From Vandiemenella viatica (taxonomy: Eukaryota > Arthropoda > Insecta > Orthoptera > Morabidae), in contig CM061914.1 of the NCBI GenBank assembly GCA_031002005.1, positions 191,226,685 through 191,290,684 of the forward strand: 64,000 nucleotides of DNA, read 5' to 3'. A program made the translations under genes and the position numbers. The first letter of the stretch is position 1. Each line of letters begins with the position of its first letter. The notes beneath the pieces were generated by a model. That model made no database searches and was not told the DNA's origin. It saw nothing but the letters and a program-made list of their open reading frames with translations. Of the stretch, positions 21,850 to 32,724 are shown piece after piece.

Positions 21850-23035
21850 TATTTCGGATGAAATGGACATGGGAGGCGAAATTGATGGTGTTGAACTAGC
21901 CCTTTCAAAGGGATTAAACAAAATGAGTCATAAAATGCTGATAAATAAAATAAAAACTCTTGGAGTTGACGAGAAAGTGATTTGATGGGTAGAAATCAAA
22001 AAGTTGGGGTACGAAATGCAGTATCAAAAGAAGGGGAAGTGACAATGGGTGTGCCACAGGGTAGCGTATTGGGACCATTGCTATTCTTTATTCTAATGAA
22101 TAATTGTGTTGATTGTTTACTATCTGAAATTATAGTTTGCAGATGACATAATGCTGTATAAAAGGATCAAAGCGGTGGAGGACTGTAAACAGCTGCAGGG
22201 TGATCTGGACACGATATTTAGTTGGGTTGGTAAACATGGAATGAAGATAAATCCAACGAAGAGTCAGCTTATTAGGTATACAGATAAAAAGCTAAAGGTT
22301 GATTATGAATATAAGGTGGGGAAAGAATTGCTTGCTGAAGACCTGAAATGTAAATATCTTGGCATTACTTTCGATAACAAGCTTAACTGGGCAGGACACA
22401 TTGGACAGGTGGTAGGAAACGGTTTCAAAATCCTGCACTTGTTAAGGAGAGTGATGAGGGGATGAACGAGAGAAGTAAAGGAATTGGGTTACAAAACTTT
22501 GGTCAGACCATTGCTCGAATATGGTAGTGTAGTATGGGACCCACATTTTGAGTATCAGATTCAGGAGTTGGAGAAGGTGCAAAGAAGGGCTACTAGATTT
22601 GTCTGTGAAAATTACCTTAGAACACAATCAGTAACAGATATGATAAAAGAGCTGGAATGGGATTCATTGGAAGACAGGAGGAGGGTGAAGTGGGTCATGA
22701 GAGTGTACAAGGCGTATAGAAGATATTGGTGTAGGTATGAAAAGTGTTACATGGAAGGGAAAAGATCACCATGACCACAAGCTGGCACTCGATTTCAGGC
22801 ACAAGGGTGTGGGAAGATTCTCTTTCGCAGGTAAGTGGTTCAGGGATTGGAATGAGTTACCGAAAGAATTGATGAATAATTTACCAAAAATGTTGAAACA
22901 ATTGAAGGTTGAAACCTTTTAGTAGCCAAATGAAGGTGGTTGTTGGGAGGGGGTGAAATGGGTGTGTTGGAAATTTGCCACCAGAGCATATGCTCTATCG
23001 CAATTAGAGTAATTAGAAATAAAATAAATGGAACT
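21850..23035 (+). pseudogene. LINE-B (CR1-like), longest copy in the window
   Basis: Readable RT blocks in order are LALSKGLNKMSHKMLINKIK, VTMGVPQGSVLGPLLFFILM (motif B), and FADDIMLYK (22137-22163, intact catalytic pair). Then come GDLDTIFSWVGKHGMKINPT, KCKYLGITFDNKLNWAGHIG, GYKTLVRPLLEYGSVVWDPH, QELEKVQRRATRFVCENYLR, and DSLEDRRRVKWVMRVYKAYR. Stop codons near 21984 and 22465 and frameshifts near 22130 and 22730 break it. The 3' UTR ends near 23035 (AGAGCATATGCTCTATCGC). It is the best guide to this family's consensus here. Confidence 0.9.
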
Positions 23036-24260
23036 AGATGTGACACTTCTTATTTATGTTTATTTTAGCACTCTTATATTACCAGCCCTACCCTGTACCG
23101 CGTTTCATCACACTTACTAACCCTCGGAAAACGGTCATTTGCCTAATTCTTAAACAAACATTGTTTTCTCTTTTTTTTTTTTTAGTCCGACTGCAAATGA
23201 ATAACTATTGTGGGAACAATGCTGTCTTATCCTCATCCTCGAAATGCAGGATTTTAGCCTAGTCATTGAAATATCCGTGGCTTTTAAAAAGTTGGACTTT
23301 TAGCTTACTCTCGTTTATAGCCTGATACAGTACTAATATGGTATCTAAATCTACTGTATAATTCCGTAAGGTCACCCACTCATCTCGATAGCTATTGGCT
23401 GGAGAACGGTGTCACGTGTCAGCCTTCGCTCGCAAAACAGTGACCAGAGATACCATTAGAAGGAATTCGTGGTTATGGGTACAATTTAATAACGAAGCAA
23501 CTGCTACCAAATTAATTGGCATAATACATTCATTAGATTTGCTTTTCACAGCGTTTCATAGTTTAAAAAAATTTAATAAATTTTGTGGCTGTAAAAACGT
23601 GGATCTGTTTTTCAGTAACATGTTACTTATTAAAGATATTAAGAAATTTTAAAAAAAAATACTCATACTCTCTGCTGTAACCGTGAATGCCAATCGTCAT
23701 TTCATTTAGGTTAAATTTCAGTTAATAACAACTTTCACTAATGTTTTTGCTTGACCAAAATTTATGCATTACGGTTTATTTGCTTTTTAGGCATTTTACT
23801 GACCACTTTCGTTATTTGTCTTTATTCATGTTCGCTGCTTGTGGGTTATTAGGTTATTTCAAGTGGGCATCAGACCAAATGTGTCTCAGAATTGACTATT
23901 CTGGCAACTTATTTCTGCGGGGTTGCTCAACTGTTTCATAACATGGAATGTGTATTACATTCTCTGGCCGTCACAGATACTACGTTTACATTATGAGTGT
24001 TTGCCCAGTCTCAATAATAAACAACGTGATGCTTCCGAAGCAAACAGGATTTTTTCTAAAATTTTGGAGAGTTAACTTTAAGGTTAAATACAAGTGAAGA
24101 TCGTATTTAATCAAGTTCGAGTGAATGACCTTTGAAACAGTTACACGATAGAGCGATCGTTCCTGTCCGTGATTAATACCTGCGTCTATTAATGCTTCTG
24201 AGTTCTTCAAGCTCAAGATATTTTATTCATCCTAACGGTGGAACACAGGTCAAGCTTATA

Positions 24261-25672
24261 CACTCCTGGAAATTGAAATAAGAACACATTGACGCCGGTG
24301 TGTAAGACCCACCATACTTGCTCCGAGAGGGCTGTACAAGCAATGATCAAACGCACGGCACAGCGGACACACCAGGAACAGCAGTATTGGCCGTCGAAGG
24401 GCGCTACCTGCGCAGCGGTTGGGCACCGCCGCAGTCAGTGTCAGCCAGTTTGCCGTGGCATACGGAGCTCCATCTCAGTCTTTAACACTGGTAGCATGCC
24501 GCGACAGCGTGTACGTGAACCGTATGTGCAGTTGACGGACTTTGAGCGAGGGCGTATAGTGGGCATGCGGGAGGCCGGGTGGACGTACCGCCGAATTGCT
24601 CAACATGTGGGGCGCGAGGTCTCCACAGTACATCGATGTTGTCGCCAGTGGTCGGCGGAAGGTGCACGTGCCAGTCGACCTGGGTCCGGACAGCAGCGAC
24701 GCACGGACGCACGCCAAGACCGTCGCATCCTACGCAGTGCCGTAGGGGACCCACCGCCACTTCCCGGCAAATTAGGGACACTGTTGCTCCTGGGGTATCA
24801 CAGAGGACCATTCGCAACCGTCTCCATGAAGTTGGGCTACGGTCCCGCGCACCGTTAGGTCGTCTTCCGCTCACGCCCCAACATCGTGCAGCCCGCCTCC
24901 AGTGGTGTCGCGACAGGCATGTATGGAGGGACGAATGGAGACGTGTCGTCTTCAGTGATGAGAGTCACTTCTGCCTTGGTGCCAATGATGGTCGTATGCG
25001 TTTTTGGCGCCGTGCAGGTGAGCGCCACAATCAGGACTGCATACGACCGAGGCACACAGGGCCAACACCCGGCATCATGGTGTGGGGAGCGATCTCCTAC
25101 ACTGGCCGTACACCTCTGGTGATCGTCGAGGGTACACTGAACAGTCCACGGTACATTCAAACCGTCATCGAACCCATCGTTCTACCATTCCTAGACCGGC
25201 AAGGGAACATGCTGTTCCAACAGGACAATGCACGTCCACATGTATCCCGTGCCACCCAACGTGCTCTAGAAGGTGTAAGTCAACTACCCTGGCCAGCGAG
25301 ATCTCCGGATCTGTCCCCCATTGAGCATGTTTGGGACTGGATGAAACGTCGTTTCACGCGGTCTGCACGTCCAGCACGAACGCTGGTCCAGCTGAGGCGC
25401 CAGGTGGAAATGGCTTGGCATGCCGTTCCACAGGACTACATCCAGCACCTCTACGATCGTCTCCATGGGAGAATTGCAGCCTGCATTGCTGCGAAAGGAG
25501 GATATACACGGTACTAGTGCCGACATTGTGCATGCTCTGTTGCCTGTGTCTATGTGCCTATGGTTCTGTCTGTGTGATCATGTGTTGTATCTGACCACAG
25601 GAATGTGCATATAAAGTTTCCCATTCCTGGGACAATGAATTCACGGTGTTCTTATTTCAATTTCCAGGAGTG
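24261..25672 (+). mobile_element. Tc1-like transposon, near-complete, 1412 bp
   Basis: The terminal repeats are identical for about 27 bases (CACTCCTGGAAATTGAAATA...). Both ends are flanked by TA (24259-24260 and 25673-25674). It contains a transposase gene broken by one frameshift. From memory, the same element type is abundant and very similar across many arthropods, which often signals recent activity or horizontal spread. Confidence 0.95.
24496..25517 (+). pseudogene. Tc1-like transposase, single frameshift
   Basis: The start at 24496 gives MPRQRVREPYVQLTDFERGR and AGWTYRRIAQHVGREVSTVH, a paired-type helix-turn-helix that binds the terminal repeats. Around 24745-24760 one base appears lost and the frame shifts. 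The +1 frame then reads to 25517 with VVFSDESHFCLGANDGRMRF (first catalytic Asp), MVWGAISYTGRTPLVIVEGT, FQQDNARPHVSRATQRALEG (second Asp) and RSPDLSPIEHVWDWMKRRF (Glu). All catalytic residues are present. With a total of about 340 codons it is a usual Tc1 length. The only visible defect is the frameshift, so the copy is young or was mobilised in trans. Confidence 0.93.
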
Positions 25673-25774
25673 TATTTGGCCAGATCAGATCAACCTGTCA
25701 TAATCTTTCATCGGAAAAACTGGATCTATTCTAGATCCGTGACGATAAGCAAAAAAACAGTGACGGGCTTGTAA

Positions 25775-26655
25775 ACTAGTTTATAATATTCTTCCTGCGG
25801 ACCATGAGAACTACGCGGATCACAGGTTGCGGAACACTGCTGGATACGATTAGCCGCTACTAGGGGTTGCCAGCATTTAAATGATTCGTGGTGCGACCGG
25901 TTTCGATACAACTGCGCATGCGTCAACAATGCAGGATAACGAGGGGTCCTCAATCCAGCATTTGTATGTATTATATGAAAAAAAAAAATCAGAGTTAATG
26001 CTTAATTCTCGCAGTCAGTTCTACCACTTTGCTGCTATTTATTGAAACCTCACCAATCATTGGTCGGATATTGATACTGTTAGTAACGTTTGTGTATCTT
26101 TCGGATATTATTTTTACGGTAGAATTTTACGATAATGTTAAAATATATATGGATAATTCCCTCTTATTATCAATTTTTTAAAATTTTTCCTGATATTCGT
26201 GTTCTTGTTACTCTCTAAACGTACAGTGTCAATGTATTACAACTCGCATAAACGAACGATTGAAACTAAATGAATCTCATATTTTGTTTGATTATAGATT
26301 TAAATTCAACCTTAAGAGGCCGTAATAAAGAAGTATCGGCGCAGTCTTTATGCACAGTGGAGGCCTCTTTGGTACGGCATTGGAAAGCAGTGACAATGTC
26401 CACGTAACCGATATCCGTGAATCACATGGTCCCCAGTTTAATATAAATATCAGCGGTATTTACAAGAGAATGTTCAATAAATCAGCGCACTGTTACAATT
26501 TTCTTGTTACTGAAGATATGTTAAGCTTAACTTCAATAAAGAAAATATCTAACGATAAAAAAATGGCTGTTATTGGGGACTGTCGACAGATGTGAAAACT
26601 TAAAACTATGGATATCAGACACGCAACGTCATACTTATAGCTACAGATCTACTAA
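25775..26655. other. AT-rich sequence with a segment related to the 30.1 kb hAT element
   Basis: Bases ~26190-26360 (AAACGAACGATTGAAA, AGGCCGTAATAAAGAAGTAT, GGCGCAGTCTTTATGCACAG) resemble 30.60-31.18 kb inside the hAT element. It may therefore be an older fragment of the same family. The open frame at 26350-26595 shows no known motif. Confidence 0.4.
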
Positions 26656-26659
26656 ATAA

Positions 26660-27215
26660 TAATTCCGTGTGGTAGTAATGGCCTGGTGACAGGGATTCTA
26701 TAGGCTGCGCATTCAGCCATGTCTTATCCGCCTTAAACTAACCCGGTAGTGCTTCCAGGTACAGGGGACCTACAGCTTAACGTGGAATCCGAACCACGGA
26801 AGCGTTCTGGCGTACTTCCCATTACACAGCAAGCTGTGCCAGAGGTGAAGGTCGGGTTAATGGTCTATGAAAATCCTCGCGGGGCCAGAGATTTGAACCG
26901 GGAACCTTTCGTTGCCCATTCAGACACCTTAACCTTTTTTTTTTTTTTTTTTTAAACAGTTTAACGTCCCTTTTTAACAACGTGGTCTTTAGAGACGGGA
27001 AAGGATGGGGGCAAGGAATGGGAAGGAATTCGGCCATGGCCTTTTGAAGGAAGCATCCCGGCATTCACCTGGAGTGATTTGGGGAAACCATGGATAACCC
27101 AAATCTGGATGCCCGGACGGGGATTCGAACCGCCGTCCTCCCGAATGCGAGGCCAGAACGCTATCCGTTACACCACCACGCTCGGTACACCTTAACCACC
27201 GAGGCACCAGACCGC
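26660..27215 (-). mobile_element. SINE2 copy, interrupted by SINE1
   Basis: The body has GACCTACAGCTTAACGTGGA and TGTGCCAGAGGTGAAGGTCG. The minus-strand head is tRNA-like with B-box-like GGTTCAAATCTC (26892-26903 region). A SINE1 at 26935-27186 splits the head within ACACCTTAACC. Confidence 0.75.
26935..27186 (-). mobile_element. SINE1 copy with perfect 11-bp target duplication
   Basis: This full-length copy runs from the T-rich tail (minus-strand poly-A) to the head at CACGCTCGGT. ACACCTTAACC occurs on both sides (26924-26934 and 27187-27197), which fixes both ends and indicates LINE-mediated target-primed insertion. The reverse B box is GGATTCGAACC. Confidence 0.95.
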
Positions 27216-27354
27216 TGCACATACTGTCAACATTAGCGTGTTGGTAATGCAAACTCGTTAGATTTTACCTATTCAAGAAATGCCCAACGTGTATAAGGAA
27301 GTTTTCACTTCAAAAAATAAAAATATAACTTAGTCCACAACCCGACAATTCGTC

Positions 27355-27580
27355 AAATCTTCCCGAAGGAGGTGTGCCAAGCTACTATGTTAGAGGCTGG
27401 AAGGTAAATTTCTTTCCTCATGGGTATACACTTTGGCATCGAATCAGAATCATTTAATGCTCATGAGTAGCTTATATGACCAAATACAACTCCCACAATT
27501 TCCTGTTTACCACGAGTTTTGAACCGGAGAGAGAAACTTTCTGAAGCGAGCGACTTAACCGCTGAGCTACCAGACCGCCT
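27355..27580 (-). mobile_element. SINE2-like fragment with tRNA-like head
   Basis: The reverse head reads GGCGGTCTGGTAGCTCAGCG then GTTAAGTCGCTCGC, a clear tRNA A-box arrangement, with GGTTCAAAAC as a degraded B box. The body AGCTTATATGACCAAATACA resembles the copy at 37.1 kb. Confidence 0.5.
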
Positions 27581-27584
27581 TGTT

Positions 27585-28375
27585 TTGAAGAATACGTGTG
27601 CCAGGTACTGTCAAAATCGGATTAAAAACCGTGGGCTTATACGAAAATCGTTGACAGAAATTAAGGTGAGGGCGAAAAGGAGGAGGGGATTTAGGTTTCT
27701 GTAAATCAAACGTAAACAGTGTTTTTCTGTTTGTCTTAAAGCATACGTATGCAAAGTTCCATCAAAATCTGATAAAAACTGTGTGTTTGTACAAAGATTT
27801 TACGAAAAGCATCCAGCGCGCATACTGTACGCGCAACAGGTGGCTTCTTGGTGACGTTACGACACGAACACACAGATTTGCCCCCGACCAACCATCGCGT
27901 AACGCGCCTATAAAAATTTTCTCTTAAAAAAAATAAAATAAAAAAAAACACACACACTAGAGTAGGTATAGCAGCAGCAGTGATAAAAGTGTCGCTGTGT
28001 GAAACAGGTTCAGAGATATTACATACTTTCAATGTAGAATATTATCTTGTATTTGAAATTTTAAATATTTGGAAATAAAATATTCTTAATTCTGACTCTC
28101 TCTTCAATAACTACTGTTTGAATTTCTCAGCTAGCGAGTATCCGGTTTTTTATACCCAGTCTGAGGAAATTTTAGCAGGCATCTGCGTATATTGAAAGCC
28201 ACAAGGTTGGCAGCACTGTTCGAGAGAACCGACCTCTGCAACAATGGGTGGGAATCGGCCAGGACGATCATATCTCCTCACATTCGGTTTTTCTCTCTTG
28301 TGGGTGAAGCCCTCCTTCGGTTTGGCTAACCCCAATATCCGTTTCTATTTTTTTTTTATCGTTTCCAGAAAACCC
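27585..28375. other. No gene recognised
   Basis: Short open frames only, with no motif I recognise. A poly-A-rich stretch lies at 27925-27950. Confidence 0.35.
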
Positions 28376-28379
28376 TACA

Positions 28380-28530
28380 GCCGAATGCTAGGATGGATCC
28401 TTCAAAAAAGGCCATGGACGAACTCCTTCCAGTTCCTTAAGCCAATTCCGTCCCTTTCTGTTGGAAAGGATTCATATAACTCCGCAGCAGCCCGCCTGCC
28501 GATTTCACGTCGAAGGAATAAAAAATAAAA
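28380..28530 (+). mobile_element. SINE1-like tail fragment, diverged
   Basis: GATCCTTCAAAAAAGGCCAT and GAACTCCTTCCAGTTCCTTA follow the SINE1 tail pattern (CTTCCTTCAAAAAGGCCATG ... ATTCCTTCCCATTCCTTG). The head and core are not recognisable. Confidence 0.45.
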
Positions 28531-28534
28531 AATG

Positions 28535-29187
28535 TTATATGTCGAAAGATCTCCTCTGTTAAAAGAACCCTCCGGCAAGAACAGAAACCGTGAACAAAGT
28601 TACAGCCAGCCGAAAGACAACAGGCTCCAACCAGTCCTCTGCAACGGCAGGCATGTAAAGGCGAGTATAGATTTTGAATAACTCCGTACTCTGTGTTACA
28701 TCAATCCGCCATTGGAAATTTTCTTGGAAAATACGCATTAAATTCTTTTTAGTAGTCGCTTCAAGACCGTCGGAATTTCTCCTTGTGTAAATTTTCGTGA
28801 TCAAGCGTTTGTGAAGGCGTCCAACATAAACAGTTCATTAGGAGACGCACAGGAATTCAGCCCAGCACGCGAAGTTACGGAAGGAGAAATATTTTCAGCG
28901 ACAACCTTGGCACGACGAAGTTAGTTAATAAAGTCGGCGAAAGAAGCGGCTGAATTTAGGGGCATTCGCATTGCGTTTGGGACGTACAAGACGTAAATTT
29001 AGTCAGGGAGCAGAAGAAAGAGCCCGAATACAAGACGGAAACTCACGGAGAATACCAGCGATATTGCTGAATGTCGTCATTCCACGCGCAAAAAATTTGA
29101 TCGCAGAGTTGTGAACGTTAAATCCATTGTTTAGGCTTATTCAAAAAAAGAAAGAGCAGATTTTTCATTTTTATCTATCACAAATTT

Positions 29188-29249
<62 letters not shown>

Positions 29250-29460
29250 CGTACCACACATCAATGGAAAGAGGAAGGTTCATAGTTTTACTGGATACAT
29301 TCGACATGAACATCGTTTGTTACACGATAAATATCAATTCGATAGCCCGTTTCTTGCTTTGCACATATTAACTCGACCCCAGTTATCGCATTGCCCATGC
29401 ACCATCTTCTACGAATTTCTTACGCCAATCGCAAATCTGTTTGTGAGTAGGTTGGCACTT
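28535..29460. other. Unassigned sequence with a (TA)n microsatellite
   Basis: Bases 28559-28804 (-) hold an 81-codon frame of unknown nature without a known motif. A long (TA)n tract runs from about 29190 to 29243. Confidence 0.35.
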
Positions 29461-29465
29461 TATAT

Positions 29466-30143
29466 GGGCAGGTGGTAGGAAAAAGTTACAGAATCCTTCA
29501 TTTACTGGAGAGGGTGATGGGAGTATGTACCAGAGAAGTTGGTCAGACCATTGGTTGAATTTGGTTGTGTAGTTTGGTATCCACATTTTGGTTATCAAAT
29601 ACAGGAGTTGGAAGGTGTGCAAAGAAGAGCAGCTAGATTTGTTTATGGAAATTATCGCAGGACCCAGTCAGTAACTGATATGATAAAGGAGTTGGATTGG
29701 CAGTCATTGGAGGAAAGGAGGAGGGTGAAGAGAGTGCTGGGAATGTACAGGGCATATGTTGGTGATGAGGCTTGGAGGGATATTGGTCAAAGAATTAGGA
29801 ATAGTGCATGGAAGGGGAAAGGCGACCATGACCACAAGCTGGCACTCGATTTCATGCATAAGGGAGTGGAAAATTTTCATTTATTGGTAAGGGTGTCAGA
29901 GATTGGAACATATCACCAAGTTTAGAGATGCATTATTTTCAAAAACCACTTAAGGAATTTAGAATTAAAATTAGTAAATCATAATAGTAAATGGGGGAGG
30001 AATTTAACATTTCAATTATAAAAGAAAATTTTAGAAAAATGTGTATTTAAAAAGAGGGGTAAATGGATGACTTAGGGAATTCCCACCACAGTTGCTAGCT
30101 CTATCGCAATTAAAAATTGTTACAAATAAAATTACAACGGAAT
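29466..30143 (+). pseudogene. LINE-B copy, 5'-truncated, with 3' end
   Basis: From 29539 it encodes VRPLVEFGCVVWYPHFGYQI, QELEGVQRRAARFVYGNYRR and DWQSLEERRRVKRVLGMYRA, then the tail region HDHKLALDFMHKGV. A short upstream piece (29466-29535) is joined after an internal deletion. The 3' UTR ends with ATAAAATTACAACGGAAT. A hAT element starts immediately afterwards. Confidence 0.88.
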
Positions 30144-31614
30144 TAGTGTTGTAAAAAAACGGTTTTTTTTCTGGCTTGAAAAAAAACATGAAAAAAAACT
30201 TTGAAAAAAAACATGTTTTTTTTTCAGGAACACGTTTTTTTTCACAACTACTAAATCTCAAATTTGTAAGGCAGTTATCGTTTAAAATGACTGTTTTAGA
30301 GTTTATTCTAAGTACTTATCTTAGTTTAAAATCTACTATATTTTTCTGGTTCAGTAGGAAAAAAAAATTGAAATATTGACTAAATTGACTGAAATTTTCT
30401 TTAAGAACGGGGATTTCCCGAAGAGACTAGGTTGCGCGAGAAGGAATCCCCATTCCCCATTGTTTGGATTGATACTTGCTATTTGAAATAGTGCTGCCAG
30501 CCCTAAAAAATTAACTATAGATCTTTGAAAAAATTAGGAATTTAAAATTTATTCACGGTTTTTTGCCTTATTGGACTTTCCTTATATTCGTATACTTGTT
30601 AACTCTCAGAGTATAGTGGTACTGACTCATTAAATTGTCAGTAAGGGAGCGTGCATAAACCACATAGCTTCATTTTGGCCTCCTGTGAACCCCCACGTAG
30701 CCCTACGTGGCTTTTGCCTCCCCCCCCCCCCCCCCCCGTTCACGAAGCATATAGCTTTCTTCCGTTTTGATTCCAGAAGACATTTTGTACTATTTTCTCT
30801 TGTCAGACTATTGTAAATTACATACGGGTTTAATTAACTGAGGGAAATAAATACTCACTCACATGCTGTTGTGAGATCAGTTCCTCATTTTAACTGTGAA
30901 AAATGTTACGAAAGGAAAGTTACGTGGCCTGTCTCGGAACCCCCCCCCCCCTCTCCTTACGTAGCCCAGAGTAGCCTTCCAGCTAACCCCTCCTCCCTCT
31001 GGACCGAGCCACGTAATTTGTGCACGGTCCCTAATTATGAATCGTTTCCTTGCAACCGTTGGTGTAAACAAACGATTGAAAGGAAATAAAGCTCCTATTT
31101 TGTATGATAATCGATTTTAATTCAAACTTAAAAGACCGTAATACAGAACTATTGGCGCAGTCTTTATGCACAGTGTGTACTTTGCTCACAATTTAAAATT
31201 TCAATCTGAAAATCTTTTGCGTACAATATAAGAACAACCAGTAAAAGAAAATTTAACTATTTCTGAAGTTAGAGGAGACAGAAGAAGAGACAGAAAATTC
31301 CGACACCGACCGAACTAGTGTTGGTATTACTGATACTAGTGAATGTGGTACTGACATAGAGGATGAATAAAATTATGTTACCTATATAGATACACTTATG
31401 AATCATTATGTTAGACATTATATGATTCAGTAAGACTTAAAACACACTTGTAAAATGGAAGTTCCTTAAATAAAACTATAATTTATTAAATATATTATTT
31501 TCTGAAAAAAAAAAAAAAATTTAGAAAAAAAACACGGGTGCTAGGTTTTTTTTCATGTTTTTTTTTCAAAAAGTTGAAAAAAAACATTTTGTTTTTTTTC
31601 AGTTTGCAACACTA
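30144..31614. mobile_element. hAT-type non-autonomous element, 1471 bp, 8-bp target duplication
   Basis: The ends are TAGTGTTGTAAA and the complement of TAGTGTTGCAAA. AACGGAAT flanks both sides perfectly (30136-30143 and 31615-31622), as in the hAT superfamily. Just inside each end the 10-mer GAAAAAAAAC and its complement GTTTTTTTTC occur several times. No transposase frame is recognised. A MITE (30645-31031) is nested inside. Confidence 0.85.
30645..31031. mobile_element. Harbinger-like G-tract MITE, copy B, 387 bp
   Basis: The ends are GGGAGCGTGCATAAACC and the complement of GGGACCGTGCACAAATT, with TAA on each side (30642-30644 and 31032-31034). The interior is palindromic in character, with CACGTAG/CTACGTGG boxes beside poly-C or poly-G runs. 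The 3-bp duplication and GGG termini suggest PIF/Harbinger, but no transposase is present to prove it. Confidence 0.75.
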
Positions 31615-31624
31615 AACGGAATAC

Positions 31625-32020
31625 ACACTACACAGCAACAATGTATTCACTTTTTGCGTATTGCAGCACGCAAAACGACTTTCCTGCTGCTCCGCCATTT
31701 CCACGTGAACAGACAACTGCGCCGCTGGTGGCAGCGGATGGAACTAATTGCCGGAGATTACAAAACTTCGGACCTTCCTCTATCTAGTGATGTGTGGCTC
31801 GAATTTGTATCTTTTATAGTTTGTAAGAAATAAAAACTTAAAGTCTGCTCCATCTTTTTGAATAACTCTCTAGAGACCATGAATTGCAGAAAAACACCTG
31901 TTGATGAAAGAATGACGTAGAGACACAGATATTATCATTGGTTTTCAAGTTCTCTCTAGAGGACTCTGCAAAGGAATACCATCTCTTTTTGCTTGTGGTT
32001 TTACGCGTCATCGACGTCGA
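31625..32020. other. No gene recognised
   Basis: The open frames at 31555-31833 (+) and 31838-32041 (-) have no known motif. Confidence 0.3.
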
Positions 32021-32026
32021 GGTGGG

Positions 32027-32205
32027 AAAAGGAGGAGACAAGGGACGGCAAGGAATTCCGCCATGGCCTTTTAAGGCAGGATCCCGGCAATCGCCTGGAA
32101 TGATTTAGGGAAGCCATGGAAAAACCCAAATCTGGATACCAAGCCGGGATGCTTCCTTCAAACGGCCATGGCCGAATTCTTTCCCGTTCCTTGTCTCCTC
32201 CTTTT
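32027..32205. repeat. SINE1-derived foldback with ~61-bp arms
   Basis: The left arm (32027-32087) is SINE1 tail in minus orientation (AAGGAATTCCGCCATGGCCT). The right arm (32144-32205) is the same tail in plus orientation (GGCCATGGCCGAATTCTTTC). Between them lies 56 bp of SINE1 core. The arms are about 85-90% complementary by eye. Confidence 0.85.
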
Positions 32206-32209
32206 CATC

Positions 32210-32720
32210 GTTCACTTCGTACTTTGTCTGTCCACTTAATTTTCAGCATTCTTCTGCAGCAACACATTTCAGATGCTTCAATTTTCTTTCTTTCTGGTAT
32301 TCCTAAAGTCCATGCTTCGCTGCCATAAAATGCTGTGCACCACACATAGAGTTTTAAAAAGCTCTTCCAGAGTCCCAGATCAATATTTGAAGCTAAACGA
32401 TTTCTCTTTTTCATGAAGGCTCTTTTTGCTAGTGCTATTTTGCTTTTAACATCATTTCTGCTTCGGCCATCAGTTGTAATTTTACTTCCGATGTTGCAGA
32501 ATTCACTTAGTTTTTCTATCGCATCCGCCTCTATCTTTATATTTAATGTATTATTATTGGTATTAGTTCTGCTACATTTCATCACTTTCGTCTTACTTTG
32601 ATTTATATTCAGTCCAAAATCTTCCTTCAGTATTTTTTAATGACATTCAGTAACTTCTCAATATCCTAAGCCTGTTCTGCAAACAAGACAATGTCATCAG
32701 CAAAGCGCAGTTAAATTGCT
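32210..32720 (-). pseudogene. LINE-C reverse transcriptase fragment
   Basis: The minus strand starts near 32716 with LRFADDIVLFAEQA, holding the intact catalytic Asp pair, followed by a stop. From 32585 it reads FCNIGSKITTDGRSRNDVKS, KIALAKRAFMKKRN, LYVWCTAFYGSEAWTLGIPE and the E-x-x-x-x-R-R-M-L-K-I-K-W-T-D-K block. This order is typical of the RT thumb and connector in a common arthropod LINE group. The SINE1 foldback abuts its 3' side. It is truncated at both ends and dead. Confidence 0.85.
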
Positions 32721-32724
32721 GCTA

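Larger units (their letters stand above)
23305..25770 (-). repeat. Unclassified repeat R1, copy 2, split by a Tc1-like transposon
   Basis: The reverse complement of 23305-24258 and 25673-25770 aligns with copy 1 (14335-15345). The interruption at 24261-25672 is exactly a Tc1-like element. Copy 1 keeps the uninterrupted target at TA 14413-14414. Confidence 0.7.

Noticed and set aside
24482..24874. 130-codon minus-strand frame and other antisense frames inside the Tc1 element
   Set aside because: They are shadows of the GC-rich transposase gene on the plus strand.
26935..27252. 87-codon minus-strand frame resembling a protein
   Set aside because: It is SINE1 sequence; the same peptide-like strings recur wherever the SINE occurs.
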